DNA of 37,524 nucleotides from Silicimonas sp. Its GTDB lineage: Bacteria > Pseudomonadota > Alphaproteobacteria > Rhodobacterales > Rhodobacteraceae. The stretch lies in the NCBI GenBank assembly GCA_022826205.1, contig JAJDVJ010000184.1, forward strand, positions 1 to 37,524, given 5' to 3'. The position numbers were made by a program, and so were the translations under genes. Positions 10,013 through 18,062 of this stretch are shown here, piece by piece. The notes under the pieces are model-generated. The model worked only from the letters and a program-made list of their open reading frames with translations, was not told where the DNA came from and made no database searches. The number at the start of each line of letters is the position of its first letter. The stretch's first letter is position 1.

Positions 10013-11251
10013 TCATGCAGCGTCGGAAAGCTCGAACGCTTCGTGAAGGGCCTGCACGGCAAGCTCCAGGTACTTCCGGTCGATCAGGACGGAAATCTTG
10101 ATCTCCGAAGTCGAGATGACCTTGATGTTGATGCTCTCGTCGCGAAGTGCCGCGAACATTCGCGATGCAACGCCGGCATGACTGCGCATGCCTATTCCCA
10201 CGACTGACACCTTGGCCACGTCCTCGTCGGTCACAAGCTGATTGTAGTTGACTTCACCCGAAGCCTTGACCGCTTCCATCGCCTGCCTGGCATGCGCGAC
10301 CTGATTCACCGGCAGCGAAAACGTCATGTCGGTGCGACCATCCTCGGAGATGTTCTGGACAATCATGTCCACGTTCACACCGGCTGTCGCCAGCGGACCG
10401 AAGATCGCGGCGGCAATGCCGGGCCGGTCCGCGACCGAAAGCAGGGTCATTTCCGCCTCGTCGCGGCTGAAGGCGACACCGGCGACCACGTTCTTTTCCA
10501 TGATGTCCTCCTCGGCACAGACAAGCGTGCCAGCTTTGTCGTCATTGCTCCCGAACGTCGACAGGACGCGCAGGCGCACGTTGTAGCGCATCGCAAGCTC
10601 GACCGAACGGGTCTGAAGCACGCGCGCGCCGAGCGAGGCCAGTTCCAGCATTTCCTCGAACGCGATCCGGTCCAGCTTGCGGGCCTTCGACGTGATCCTG
10701 GGATCTGTCGTGTAGACTCCGTCGACATCCGTGTAGATGTCGCAGCGCTCGGCTCCGAATGCAGCTGCGAACGCGACCGCGGTGGTGTCCGAACCGCCGC
10801 GACCAAGAGTCGTGACGCGTCCTTCGGAAGAGATGCCCTGGAAGCCGGCGACAACCGCGACCTTCATTCCCTCGGCGAACTTGGCCGTGATGTTCCCGGT
10901 CTCGATGTCCTCGATGCGAGCCGCGGCATGGGCGCTGTCGGTCTGTACGGGCACCTGCCACCCGGCCCAGGACCGCGCCGGAATCTCCATCTCCTGCAGC
11001 GTCAGGGCCATGAGCCCGGCGGTGACCTGTTCGCCAGACGAAACAACGGCGTCGTATTCGCGGGCATCGTAAAATCGCGATGTCTCTTCCACCCAGCCGA
11101 CCAGCTCGTTCGTCTTTCCGGACATTGCCGAAACGATTACAATCACATCGTGCCCGTTCTCGACCGCGCGGCGCACAAGACTTGCGGCATGCCGGATTCG
11201 CTCCAGCGAGGCGACCGAAGTGCCACCGAATTTCATGACGAGAATGGGCAT
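10013..11251 (-). CDS. lysC: Aspartate kinase
   Basis: 412-residue kinase that phosphorylates aspartate, the first step toward lysine, threonine, methionine and diaminopimelate. The N-terminus has the family signature VMKFGGTSVA, with VSAMSGKTNELV and LGRGGSDTTAVA further in. The last 150 or so residues form two ACT domains, the site of feedback control by amino acids. ATG at 11251 (MPILVMKFGG) is preferred over an in-frame upstream start at 11272 because it matches family length; GAGGGA lies just upstream with short spacing. It is 261 bases upstream of ptsP on the same strand. That gap (9752-10012) holds no gene I can support. Confidence 0.95.
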   Translation of the reverse strand: MPILVMKFGGTSVASLERIRHAASLVRRAVENGHDVIVIVSAMSGKTNELVGWVEETSRFYDAREYDAVVSSGEQVTAGLMALTLQEMEIPARSWAGWQVPVQTDSAHAAARIEDIETGNITAKFAEGMKVAVVAGFQGISSEGRVTTLGRGGSDTTAVAFAAAFGAERCDIYTDVDGVYTTDPRITSKARKLDRIAFEEMLELASLGARVLQTRSVELAMRYNVRLRVLSTFGSNDDKAGTLVCAEEDIMEKNVVAGVAFSRDEAEMTLLSVADRPGIAAAIFGPLATAGVNVDMIVQNISEDGRTDMTFSLPVNQVAHARQAMEAVKASGEVNYNQLVTDEDVAKVSVVGIGMRSHAGVASRMFAALRDESINIKVISTSEIKISVLIDRKYLELAVQALHEAFELSDAA

Positions 11252-11767
11252 TGTCCCTCGCCCGCATTGCATTCGGCACTACTTACGGCGGAGACCCGCA
11301 AGGTGCAAGAAACGGGCCAAGGCGCGACGGCATGCCGCGCGAGCAATTTTCGTTGGACGCAAGGTTCGCTCTCGCCGAAACGACGCGCCGACCGGAACTG
11401 GCGGAAGGGACTGACCGGCATGCATAACCAATGCCCGACAGCAAGGCCGAGACTGCAAGGACGATTGGTGAACAGATCGGGATTATGCTTCGCTTGACGT
11501 TGCGAGAGTTCACAATTTCAAGCTCGAAAGTCCAAACAGGCACCAAAGGATCGACCGATCGCTGCAAGACGCCCTGATTGACGTGGCACTACAATGCCTT
11601 TGACAAACCCAAGGGCGTTCACTCCGGCAATCGCGGCATGGAAGGCATGCTTGTCGAAGGCCGCCGACTTGGCAGGATTGCATCATGCGCTGCTGCGATG
11701 CGCTTCATCTTGGTAAATGCGCGATCTCGAATGTGAATACCTATGTCGAGTCGCTCGTCCATCTGTT
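11252..11767. other. Gene-poor stretch downstream of a decayed toxin-antitoxin pair
   Basis: No convincing gene. Short frames on both strands lack ribosome sites and show no family I recognise. One minus-strand frame of about 50 codons (roughly 11535-11690, containing AGVNALGFVKGIVVP) has coding-like composition but no start codon, and could be the remnant of a lost gene. Together with the broken pair to its right this looks like an eroding accessory segment. Confidence 0.5.
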
Positions 11768-12071
11768 CTATCTCTCGGCGGCACTCAGCATAGCCATTCG
11801 TAGAATGGCGTTCATTCGGGACCGATAACCATCGCGTCCCCTTCAGCCAAGCCAGGGCATCAGCTTCCGCCCGCGTCGCAATCCGTTACTTGGTGGTGCG
11901 GCAAGACTCCCGTCGCCGCATCTCCGCCAGTTGGGTCTCGGTTTGCTCGGGAATGTCACTGGTGTCGATATGTTCGTCTGGCAATGCATCCAGCCATTCA
12001 AGCTCTGCCAACCGCTCAGGCGTCGGCCTGGGCAGATTGTTCAAAGGGAAGCTAACGGTCTTCGCTTTCAT
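11768..12071 (-). pseudogene. brnA: BrnA-type (DUF4415) antitoxin, broken by a stop and a frameshift
   Basis: ATG at 12071 opens a 61-codon frame containing DEHIDTSDIPEQTE, the acidic motif typical of BrnA antitoxins, and stops at TAA 11886-11888. The family's DNA-binding half lies just beyond. The same frame resumes as RIATRAEADALAWLKG, matching the usual R-D-DVLAWLK segment. After a run of four G (minus strand; plus strand 11838-11841) the match moves by one frame into RDGYRSRMNAILRMAML and ends at TAG 11768-11770. Removing one G and reading TAA as a sense codon restores a normal antitoxin of about 100 residues. It starts inside the end of brnT, the canonical operon overlap. The truncated peptide would lack its DNA-binding end, so I call it inactive. 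Confidence 0.82.
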
Positions 12072-12351
12072 TTTGCTCCCGATCCACCTTGATCGTCCTT
12101 CCGGTTGAAGTGATGTGAATCAACTCAATCATCTCCGGTTCGATTCTCACGGTTATGGAATGTGCCACCAGATTCACCGTCATACCGTAGATTTGACTGA
12201 TGGCTCGCCAACGGCACTCAACGCCCTCGATACGGTCCTGTCGCGTCTTGTGCAGAGGTTCAAGGAACAATTGGAAGGCGCTTCCAAAACTGATGCCCTG
12301 CTTGAGATGGTCCGCATCGGCATTGTGAGGGTCTCATAATGAATCGGACAT
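12052..12351 (-). pseudogene. brnT: BrnT-type (DUF497) toxin, broken by an early nonsense codon
   Basis: Read from ATG 12351 the frame gives MSDSL, then TGA at 12334-12336, then DPHNADADHLKQGISF and onward to TAG 12052-12054. BrnT ribonucleases start with a W-D-P-x-K-x-x-x-N-x-x-K-H-G-V-S-F pattern. The TGA falls exactly at the conserved Trp, which is TGG in the family, so one base change explains the break. The remainder matches well: AFQLFLEPLHKTRQDRIEG, then RWRAISQIYGMTVNLVAHS, and a degenerate end at IHITSTGRTIKVDREQ where the family has RIISAR-AT--ERE. The His of the HG motif is Gln here. No start codon or ribosome site would rescue a near-full protein. It overlaps the 5' end of brnA by 20 bases. 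Confidence 0.82.
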
Positions 12352-12677
12352 TTGACACTGCCAAAGCATAGCCACAATGGCGAGCTTCCCAAGGCCATCG
12401 CCCGCACATCTATACATCTTGCGTTCGCTGCCGTTCGGCGTGACTCATGGACGGAAGGGCGGGCGATACGGTCATGATGGCCCCCGAGATGTGCATTCAC
12501 AACCCAGCAGCGACGCTGCAGACCCTAGAGTTCAATTTGCAGCACCACCCGTGCAGCAGTTGATGCGCCATGCCCAAAGGACTGTCAGCACCAATCGGAA
12601 CTGGCTGAACGAGCCAATCGCAGCCACGCCGGAGGCAGGCTTGATTGCGAGCATGACCGCATCTATGTCGCCACTTG
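12352..12677. other. 326-base gap with no recognisable gene
   Basis: Several overlapping open frames on both strands, none with a ribosome site or a family match. It separates the decayed brnTA pair from the copper chaperone and should contain any promoter for both. I saw no clear sigma-70 pair, tRNA or inverted terminal repeats. Confidence 0.5.
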
Positions 12678-13142
12678 ATGCCTGAGCGGAATTCAGTTGG
12701 AATCCTTGCCCTTCTGGGCCTGCTCCCGGGCAGCCCATTGCTCGCCGGAGACATCGAGATCACGGACTCGTATGTGCGTGCCTCACGCCCTGGGGCACCA
12801 ACTGCCGCGATCTTCATGTCGATTCAGAATGCGGGCACGCTCGCTGATCGCCTGGTTGCCGCAAAGTCGCCAGCGGCCGCATTGGTCCAGATCCATACGC
12901 ATATCGAAGAGAGCGGCATCATGAAGATGCAAGAGGTCGAGGCGGGCATACCGGTTCCAGCGGGCAGCACGCACACGCTGGCACGTGGTGGCGACCACGT
13001 GATGCTGATGGGCGTGGCGAAGGAACTTGTTGACGGCGAGACCGTGCCGTTGACGCTGGTCTTCGAGGTCGCTGGCGAAGTGGTGATCAAGGTTCCGGTC
13101 GACAACACGCGTGGCCAGCCGACGAGAAGCTCCGGACAATAG
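12678..13142 (+). CDS. Periplasmic copper chaperone, PCu(A)C family
   Basis: 154-residue exported protein. Residues 1-24 look like a short signal peptide (hydrophobic GILALLGLLPGSPLLAG) before mature DIEITDSYVRAS. PCu(A)C proteins bind Cu(I) through His and Met ligands and help load the CuA or CuB centres of cytochrome oxidases. The expected ligands are visible: His73, Met84, His107 and Met109 (HTHIEESGIMKM ... HVMLM), very close to the H-x10-M-x21-H-x-M pattern. ATG 12678 is taken rather than the TTG at 12675; no good ribosome site is visible. No Sco or oxidase gene is adjacent. It converges on cobB with 13 bases between stops. Confidence 0.9.
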   Translation: MPERNSVGILALLGLLPGSPLLAGDIEITDSYVRASRPGAPTAAIFMSIQNAGTLADRLVAAKSPAAALVQIHTHIEESGIMKMQEVEAGIPVPAGSTHTLARGGDHVMLMGVAKELVDGETVPLTLVFEVAGEVVIKVPVDNTRGQPTRSSGQ

Positions 13143-13155
13143 AAGATAGCCGTGC

Positions 13156-13857
13156 TCAGGCGTTAAGGAGACGTTCGACCCAAAGGGGCACGCTCTGTGT
13201 TGCTGGCCCTTCGATTCGCTCGTGGAAGAGGTCCGAGATTTCTGACCGCGCAAGGTTGATTTCGATCGTATGGGCACCAGACCTTCTGGCTTCGCTGACG
13301 AATCCAGCCGCCGGATGGACCTGTCCGCTTGTTCCAATTGCGGCGAAGACCGTGGCCGCTTCGAGATGCCCGGCGATCTCGTCGAGCGCATGCGGAACTT
13401 CGCCGAACCAGACGACATCCGGTCGGGTTGCCGGTTCCAGGCATTCGGGACACGGATCGGCCGCATGCATTTCCATGGGCGCATCCCATCCGGCGCCACA
13501 GGATGCGCAGGACGCACGGTCAAGCCTTCCATGCATGTGAATCGCGGCAGTTCCTGCCGCTTCATGAAGCGAGTCGACGTTTTGCGTAATGATCACGACT
13601 TCGCCCGGATGATCCCTTTCAAGCATCGCAAGTGCGGCATGCGCGCCATTCGGCTTTGCTCCGGCAGCGTTCTTGCGCCGGGCATTGTAGAAGTCGTGAA
13701 CCTTGACAGGATCGCGCCGAAAACCCTCCGGCGTGGCAACTTCGTTCAAGTCGTATCGCGTCCAGACACCTCCCTTATCGCGAAAAGTGCCGAGCCCGCT
13801 CTCGGCCGAGACGCCTGCGCCCGTCAGTACGACTATCTTGCCGGGGTTCCTGTCCAT
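13156..13857 (-). CDS. cobB: NAD-dependent protein deacylase (sirtuin)
   Basis: 233-residue sirtuin that removes acyl groups from lysines using NAD. NAD-binding segments are VLTGAGVSAESGLGTFRD and TQNVDSLHEAAG. The catalytic histidine is in IHMHGRLD (His109). The structural zinc is held by Cys117, Cys120, Cys136 and Cys139 (CASC ... CPEC). Tyr57 and Arg60 (FYNARR) match the Tyr-x-x-Arg pair of SIRT5 and E. coli CobB, which in the family favours succinyl and malonyl lysines. Desuccinylase activity is therefore inferred. Alone on its strand between convergent and divergent neighbours. Confidence 0.94.
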   Translation of the reverse strand: MDRNPGKIVVLTGAGVSAESGLGTFRDKGGVWTRYDLNEVATPEGFRRDPVKVHDFYNARRKNAAGAKPNGAHAALAMLERDHPGEVVIITQNVDSLHEAAGTAAIHMHGRLDRASCASCGAGWDAPMEMHAADPCPECLEPATRPDVVWFGEVPHALDEIAGHLEAATVFAAIGTSGQVHPAAGFVSEARRSGAHTIEINLARSEISDLFHERIEGPATQSVPLWVERLLNA

Positions 13858-13949
13858 GTCCGGACCATGTTAACGGGTGGCGGCAAGCGCGGGAAGCGCA
13901 TTGGCAGCCGTGTCACTTGCGGCACCGGTCGGCGGATTTGGATGGGCCC

Positions 13950-14630
13950 ATGAAACTCTTCGTTGGACTTGGCAATCCCGGAGGCAAGTATGCCGGGCAT
14001 CGGCACAATGTCGGCTACATGGTGGTCGACAGGATTGCCGCCGATCACGGCTTTGGCGGGTGGAGGTCGAAATTCCAGGGACAGGTCAGCGACGGGCGGC
14101 TGGGATCTGACAAGATCATGCTGCTGAAACCCGAAACTTTCATGAACAATTCGGGCCAGGCAGTTGGCGAAGCCCAGCGATTCCACAAGCTGGCGCCGGA
14201 AGACGTGATCGTGTTCCATGACGAGATCGACCTGGCGCCGGGCAAGATGCGCATAAAGCGTGGAGGCGGCAACGCCGGTCACAATGGCCTGCGCTCGATT
14301 GATGCCCATGTCGGCAACAACTACCAGCGCGTCAGGATCGGCGTCGGACACCCCGGCCGGAGGGATGCCGTGCATTCCCATGTGCTGAGGGACTTCTCCA
14401 AGGTGGATCAGGCTTGGCTGGAGGACCTGCTGACCGGGATCTCCGACGGTGCACCCTTTCTGGCCGGGGGCGACGTCGACAAGTTCCGCAACACCGCAGC
14501 TCTCCGTGTGGCACGTCCGGCCGAGCAGCCTGATGCCGCACCGCGACGACCAACGCCGACTCCGGTGTCTCCGGTTGACAGCGATGACCGATCTGCGCTG
14601 CAGAAGCTTCTCGACAGGTTTCGACGATAG
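13950..14630 (+). CDS. pth: Peptidyl-tRNA hydrolase
   Basis: 226-residue enzyme that releases peptides from prematurely dropped peptidyl-tRNA, allowing tRNA recycling. Start ATG 13950 gives the canonical MKLFVGLGNPGGKY; the frame runs 11 codons further upstream but those codons are not family-like. Catalytic His19 is in HRHNVGYMVVD, followed by FMNNSGQAV, HDEIDLAPGKMRIK and GGGNAGHNGLRSI. The last 40 or so residues are a Pro/Thr-rich tail ending LQKLLDRFRR, longer than E. coli Pth (194) but usual in this group. The ctc/rplY and ychF neighbours common elsewhere are absent here. Confidence 0.95.
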   Translation: MKLFVGLGNPGGKYAGHRHNVGYMVVDRIAADHGFGGWRSKFQGQVSDGRLGSDKIMLLKPETFMNNSGQAVGEAQRFHKLAPEDVIVFHDEIDLAPGKMRIKRGGGNAGHNGLRSIDAHVGNNYQRVRIGVGHPGRRDAVHSHVLRDFSKVDQAWLEDLLTGISDGAPFLAGGDVDKFRNTAALRVARPAEQPDAAPRRPTPTPVSPVDSDDRSALQKLLDRFRR

Positions 14631-14730
14631 CCTGCCGCTGACGCGGGTCGCGTTCGCCGACCGCGCGCAATCCACAAGTTGTCCGGCACCAAGCACGCTT
14701 CGAACGTTGCAGGACGCGACAATGCGGACA

Positions 14731-14759
14731 TTCACAGTTGTCCCGCCACGCTGTATCCT
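14731..14759 (+). promoter_or_regulatory. Sigma-70-like promoter for the DUF2237 gene
   Basis: TTCACA (14731-14736), a 17-base spacer, then TATCCT (14754-14759). The predicted transcription start is near 14766, which leaves about 35 bases of leader including the AGGAG at 14791-14795. Position and spacing fit; the hexamers are only partial matches. Confidence 0.45.
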
Positions 14760-14801
14760 ATGGCAACGGTCGCACACCCACCACAGGACAAGGAGCCTGT
14801 C

Positions 14802-15176
14802 ATGAACAAAGATCCCTCCGTCAACGTCCTTGGCGACCCGCTGGAGCCTTGCTCGATCGATCCCGTCACCGGGTTCTTCCGGGACGGATGCTGCAACACA
14901 TGTAGCGAGGATCAAGGAAGTCACACGGTCTGCGCGATCATGACCGCAGAGTTCCTGGCCTATTCCAAGTATGTCGGCAACGACCTGTCGACGCCGCGCC
15001 CGGAATTCCATTTCTCCGGACTGAAACCCGGAGACGCGTGGTGTCTCTGCGCGGGGCGCTTCCTGCAAGCTGCGGACGAAGGCGCCGGCCCGCAAGTACG
15101 GCTTGCTTCCACGCACCGCAAGGCGCTTGACATCGTGCCCCTGGAAATGCTGACGGAACACGCCACGGCCGAATGA
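14802..15176 (+). CDS. DUF2237 family protein
   Basis: 124-residue protein of the conserved but uncharacterised DUF2237 family. Family landmarks are all present: NVLGDPLEPCS, TGFFRDGCCNT, HTVCAIMTAEFL, GNDLSTPRPEF and GLKPGDAWCLCAGRF. Several invariant cysteines (PCS, GCCNTC, VCA, WCLCA) suggest metal or redox chemistry, but no function is established that I know of. The frame extends upstream to 14679, but AGGAG six bases before ATG 14802 and the family N-terminus fix the start. No signal peptide or membrane segment, so cytoplasmic. It stands between pth and the convergent atp operon. Confidence 0.92.
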   Translation: MNKDPSVNVLGDPLEPCSIDPVTGFFRDGCCNTCSEDQGSHTVCAIMTAEFLAYSKYVGNDLSTPRPEFHFSGLKPGDAWCLCAGRFLQAADEGAGPQVRLASTHRKALDIVPLEMLTEHATAE

Positions 15177-15254
15177 CCGGGTCCGGTCAAAAATGGCGGC
15201 TTCGAATTCGGGATCCTGGCGCATGGGTCGCGCCACAACGGACCATGCCAATTC

Positions 15255-15284
15255 CTGCATGCCGGGACGAACCGGCGATCAGGG
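15255..15284 (-). terminator. Hairpin directly after atpF, no T-tract
   Basis: Immediately downstream of the atpF stop lies an inverted repeat: CCTG and GCCGG arms at 15255-15265 pair with CCGGC and CAGG at 15272-15284, around a six-base loop, with two mismatches. No run of T follows, so it would be at best a processing or Rho-assisted 3' end for the F0 transcript. Confidence 0.3.
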
Positions 15285-15857
15285 CTATTGCAGTTTCGCC
15301 TCCACGGTCGCGATCGCCTCGTCGACTAGTTCACCGGCCCGATCCGCGCTCATCCCTTCGGCAATGACCTGCGCGGCCGCGGAGACCGCAATCTTGACGG
15401 CCTCCTCACGCACCTGCTTGACCGCACGTTGCTCAGCGGAGGCAATCTGATCCTGCGCGGCCTGGATCCGCCTCTCTATCGCGAGGGCAAGGTTTTTCCT
15501 GGCCTGTTCCGCAGCTTCTTCGGCACTTTCCTTCGCAGCAGCGATGATGCGCTCGGAGTGATCTCCGACTTCACGTTGCTTGCTTTCAAATTCCGCAAGG
15601 ATCGATTCCGCTTCCTCCCGGAGTGCGCGGGCCTCGTCCAGCTCCGCCTGAATGCCGGCCGCCCGCTTGTCGAGAAGCCCGGCGACCAGGGACGGCACCT
15701 TGAAATAGACGAGCACGCCAATGAACAGCAGGAACGCAAGCGTGACGATGAAGTCCGTGTTCGACAGTTTGTAGAATTCCAGCGAAAACGGGTTCTTCGA
15801 AGCGGCAACGGCTGGCGATGCCGCTAGAAGGGCAAGCAGGGAAAGCGCTCTCGTCAT
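15285..15857 (-). CDS. atpF: ATP synthase F0 subunit b
   Basis: 190-residue peripheral stalk subunit. The N-terminus is hydrophobic and signal-like (SLLALLAASPAVAAS), then comes a membrane segment at about 36-55 (DFIVTLAFLLFIGVLVYF). The rest is a long Ala/Glu/Arg-rich helix (about 60-170) expected to form a coiled coil with b' and reach F1. Last gene of the F0 operon, four bases after the b' stop. Having two different b genes is typical of photosynthetic and related alphaproteobacteria, where b and b' form a heterodimer. Confidence 0.94.
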   Translation of the reverse strand: MTRALSLLALLAASPAVAASKNPFSLEFYKLSNTDFIVTLAFLLFIGVLVYFKVPSLVAGLLDKRAAGIQAELDEARALREEAESILAEFESKQREVGDHSERIIAAAKESAEEAAEQARKNLALAIERRIQAAQDQIASAEQRAVKQVREEAVKIAVSAAAQVIAEGMSADRAGELVDEAIATVEAKLQ

Positions 15858-15861
15858 CGCC

Positions 15862-16398
15862 CTATCCCTTCATCTGCGCGGCCACCGCCGCGTCAATTGC
15901 CGCGCCGTCAACCTTGACGCCCAATGCGGCCACGACGTCACCTGCCGCGCTGCGTGCGACGTCGCGAACGGCCTCGGCCGCACCCTTGCGAATCTCGTCG
16001 ATGCGGGCCTCGCTTTCGGCGGCCTTGGACGCAATCTCGGCGTCTGCCCTTTCAATTGCGGCATCGACCTCGGCCTGCATTTCTGCCTTGGCTGCGGCAG
16101 CAATCCGGCCCGCCTCGGCCCGAGCCTCGGCAAGAGCATTTTCGTAAGCCTCCTCGGCGTTGGCAGCCTTCTGCTTCAGTTCCTCCGCGGTCGCGATGTC
16201 GCTTGTGATCGCGCCCTGCCGGGCAGCGAGCACTTCGGCGATCCTGGGCAACGCCACCCGGGACAGAACGAGATAGATCACCACAAGCGTGACCACGAGC
16301 CAGAAAATCTGGTTCGGGAACGTGGAGAAGTCGAGCTGCGGCATGCCGACCGAACTCTCGGCGGCACCAGTTGCAGCGTCCGTGGCCTCTGTCGCCAT
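15862..16398 (-). CDS. atpG: ATP synthase F0 subunit b'
   Basis: 178-residue second peripheral stalk subunit (named atpG or atpX in different genomes). ATG 16398 is preferred over an upstream TTG because GAGGAGG (16405-16411, complement) sits six bases before it. An Ala-rich lead is followed by [16 protein letters not shown], the usual b' opening, then a membrane helix ([18 protein letters not shown]) and a long charged helix (about 60-155). It pairs with AtpF to hold F1 against rotation. It lies between atpE and atpF, the standard order. Confidence 0.94.
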   Translation of the reverse strand: MATEATDAATGAAESSVGMPQLDFSTFPNQIFWLVVTLVVIYLVLSRVALPRIAEVLAARQGAITSDIATAEELKQKAANAEEAYENALAEARAEAGRIAAAAKAEMQAEVDAAIERADAEIASKAAESEARIDEIRKGAAEAVRDVARSAAGDVVAALGVKVDGAAIDAAVAAQMKG

Positions 16399-16476
16399 GG
16401 CCAGCCTCCTCAAACCTTGTTGTCATCTCCCGGACGACTCTCGCGAGCATCCGGTGCGAAAGGATGTCGAGGAGTC

Positions 16477-16713
16477 CTAGACGGCGAACATCAGCAGCAG
16501 TGCGACGAGGAACGAGAAGATCCCGAGAGCCTCCGAAAACGCGATGCCGATGAACATCGTCGCAATCTGTCCGGGAGCCGCCGACGGGTTGCGCAGCGCG
16601 CCGGAAAGAAAGTTTCCAACGACATGGCCCACACCGACTGCGGCCCCGCCCATGCCCGTACAGGCCAGGCCGGCGCCAATATAGGCTCCCATTTGTACGA
16701 CGTCACCTTCCAT
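16477..16713 (-). CDS. atpE: ATP synthase F0 subunit c
   Basis: 78-residue proteolipid that forms the proton-driven rotor ring. Two membrane helices flank the polar loop RNPSAAPGQ (Arg41 onward). The ion-binding carboxylate is Glu61 in [10 protein letters not shown], in helix 2. The helix-1 glycine pattern ([17 protein letters not shown]) is normal. I see no sodium-binding Gln/Thr set, so proton coupling is expected. GGAG lies eight bases before ATG. Gaps of 78 bases to b' and 54 bases to atpB fit an operon with high c expression. Confidence 0.97.
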   Translation of the reverse strand: MEGDVVQMGAYIGAGLACTGMGGAAVGVGHVVGNFLSGALRNPSAAPGQIATMFIGIAFSEALGIFSFLVALLLMFAV

Positions 16714-16767
16714 TTGTATTCTCCTTGCGTTGGAAGTGTTTCCTTCGGCGGTCGACCCGCCGTTGAT

Positions 16768-17523
16768 TCAGTGTTGCGGATGCAGCGCGTCCCTCAGATA
16801 GACGCATGTGAGAATGGCAAACACGTAGGCCTGGATGAACGACACGAGCGTCTCGAGCGCATAGATTGCCGTGATCGCGAGAACCGACAGCGGAGAGATC
16901 GCGACGATGGCCGCAAAGGTCGCGAAGACCTTGATCACCGCATGGCCGGCCATCATGTTGCCCGCAAGCCGGATCGAATGGCTGACCGGCCGCACGAAGT
17001 AGCTGATGACTTCGATGACCGCGAGGATCGGGCGCAGCACAAGCGGCGCCGCCTGGATCCAGAAAAGCCCGAAGAAGCCTGCGCCGTTCTTGACGAACCC
17101 GATGACGGTGACCGTCACGAAGACCACGATTGCCATGACGGCCGTGACCGCGATGTGGCTGGTCGTCGTGAATGACAGCGGCAAGAGACCCAGAAAGTTC
17201 GAGAACACGATGAACATGAACAGGGTCATTATGTAGGGAAAGTAGCGCAGCCCGTCCTTGCCGACGACATCCTCGACCATCCTGTAGACGAAGCCGTAGG
17301 CGAGTTCCGCTATCGACTGGGTTCGCGACGGCACCAGCGCCCTACTCCGAGTGCCCAGAACAAGGAGCGCCACGACGCAAAGGACGGCAAGCGCCATCCA
17401 GAAGGTCACGTTGGTAATCGTCACGATGCCTACCGGCCCGTCGCCAAAGAGCGGCTTGACGATGAACTGGTCCATTGGGTGGAATGCCAGTCCGCCTTCC
17501 TCTCCGGGTGTCTCGGTCGCCAC
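16768..17523 (-). CDS. atpB: ATP synthase F0 subunit a
   Basis: 251-residue membrane stator that forms the proton half-channels. Five to six membrane helices are visible. The essential arginine is Arg185 in [13 protein letters not shown], facing Glu61 of subunit c. Other landmarks are FHPMDQF near the N-terminus and the C-terminal [21 protein letters not shown] helix. The start codon is GTG, one base after the atpI stop (TGACGTG), with AGAGGGA upstream, so translation is coupled to atpI. Confidence 0.96.
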   Translation of the reverse strand: MATETPGEEGGLAFHPMDQFIVKPLFGDGPVGIVTITNVTFWMALAVLCVVALLVLGTRSRALVPSRTQSIAELAYGFVYRMVEDVVGKDGLRYFPYIMTLFMFIVFSNFLGLLPLSFTTTSHIAVTAVMAIVVFVTVTVIGFVKNGAGFFGLFWIQAAPLVLRPILAVIEVISYFVRPVSHSIRLAGNMMAGHAVIKVFATFAAIVAISPLSVLAITAIYALETLVSFIQAYVFAILTCVYLRDALHPQH

Positions 17524-17524
17524 G

Positions 17525-17854
17525 TCAGTCCCTCTGCTTGTCGTCCCCGGACGAGTCCGGCGGCTGAATTTCCTTGGCCGTGTGCATCATTGTCTTGATG
17601 CCTGCGGCGAACCCGAAGAGCGTGAAGACGATCATCAGCCACGGCGCCGTGCCGAAAAGGGTGTCAAGCCCGAAGCCGATCCCGAAACCGATCCCCAGCC
17701 CCACGACCAGTTCAAGAACCATGCGCCAGGCCACATGGGCCTGGGAATAGTGCTCGTCCTGGTGGCGTTTCGGCGCATCCTTGTCGCGCCTTTCCGCGAG
17801 CTTCGCGTCCAGCGCCTCAAGGCGGGCCTTCCGATCCTCGTCGGCTGCGGCCAT
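17525..17854 (-). CDS. atpI: ATP synthase assembly protein AtpI
   Basis: 109-residue small membrane protein. A charged, Arg/Lys/Asp-rich N-terminal 45 residues is followed by two membrane helices ([21 protein letters not shown] and [18 protein letters not shown]). AtpI aids assembly of the c-ring and possibly Mg uptake in the species studied. First gene of the F0 operon, as expected; the F1 genes are not in this window, which is normal for alphaproteobacteria where F0 and F1 operons are separate. Confidence 0.92.
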   Translation of the reverse strand: MAAADEDRKARLEALDAKLAERRDKDAPKRHQDEHYSQAHVAWRMVLELVVGLGIGFGIGFGLDTLFGTAPWLMIVFTLFGFAAGIKTMMHTAKEIQPPDSSGDDKQRD

Positions 17855-17884
17855 GCCAAAAACACCCCGTGAGAGTTCCCGCGC

Positions 17885-17913
17885 TGTCTAGGAAGGGAAC
17901 CAAGGCAAGTCAA
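17885..17913 (-). promoter_or_regulatory. Sigma-70 promoter of the atp F0 operon
   Basis: On the minus strand TTGACT (17913-17908), exactly 17 bases, then TAGACA (17890-17885). This puts the transcription start near 17878, about 24 bases before the atpI ATG. This is the cleanest sigma-70 pair in the window and sits where the operon promoter must be. Confidence 0.65.
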
Positions 17914-18062
17914 GCGACCGGGAGTCGCAGGCGGGCGACAGGCAACCATTTGATTCAAAACGATTAACGGCGAATCCCAGCGAATGGGCGGGAATCGTCC
18001 GCAAGACGGGCATATTCAACCTTCCGGTTGACGATCTGGCGATTTGCACGGCAGATGCAGCA

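Noticed and set aside
12052-12270. Intact 72-residue protein starting at the internal ATG 12270
   Set aside because: The codons upstream of this ATG still match BrnT, so it is the middle of a broken toxin gene, not a gene of its own.
15174-15189. Palindrome TGACCGG-GT-CCGGTCA at the end of the DUF2237 gene as a terminator
   Set aside because: The two-base centre cannot form a stable RNA loop with full arms, and on the plus strand it is followed by A, not T.
13833-15260. 475-residue minus-strand frame
   Set aside because: It runs antisense through pth and the DUF2237 gene, both of which match known families with correct starts.
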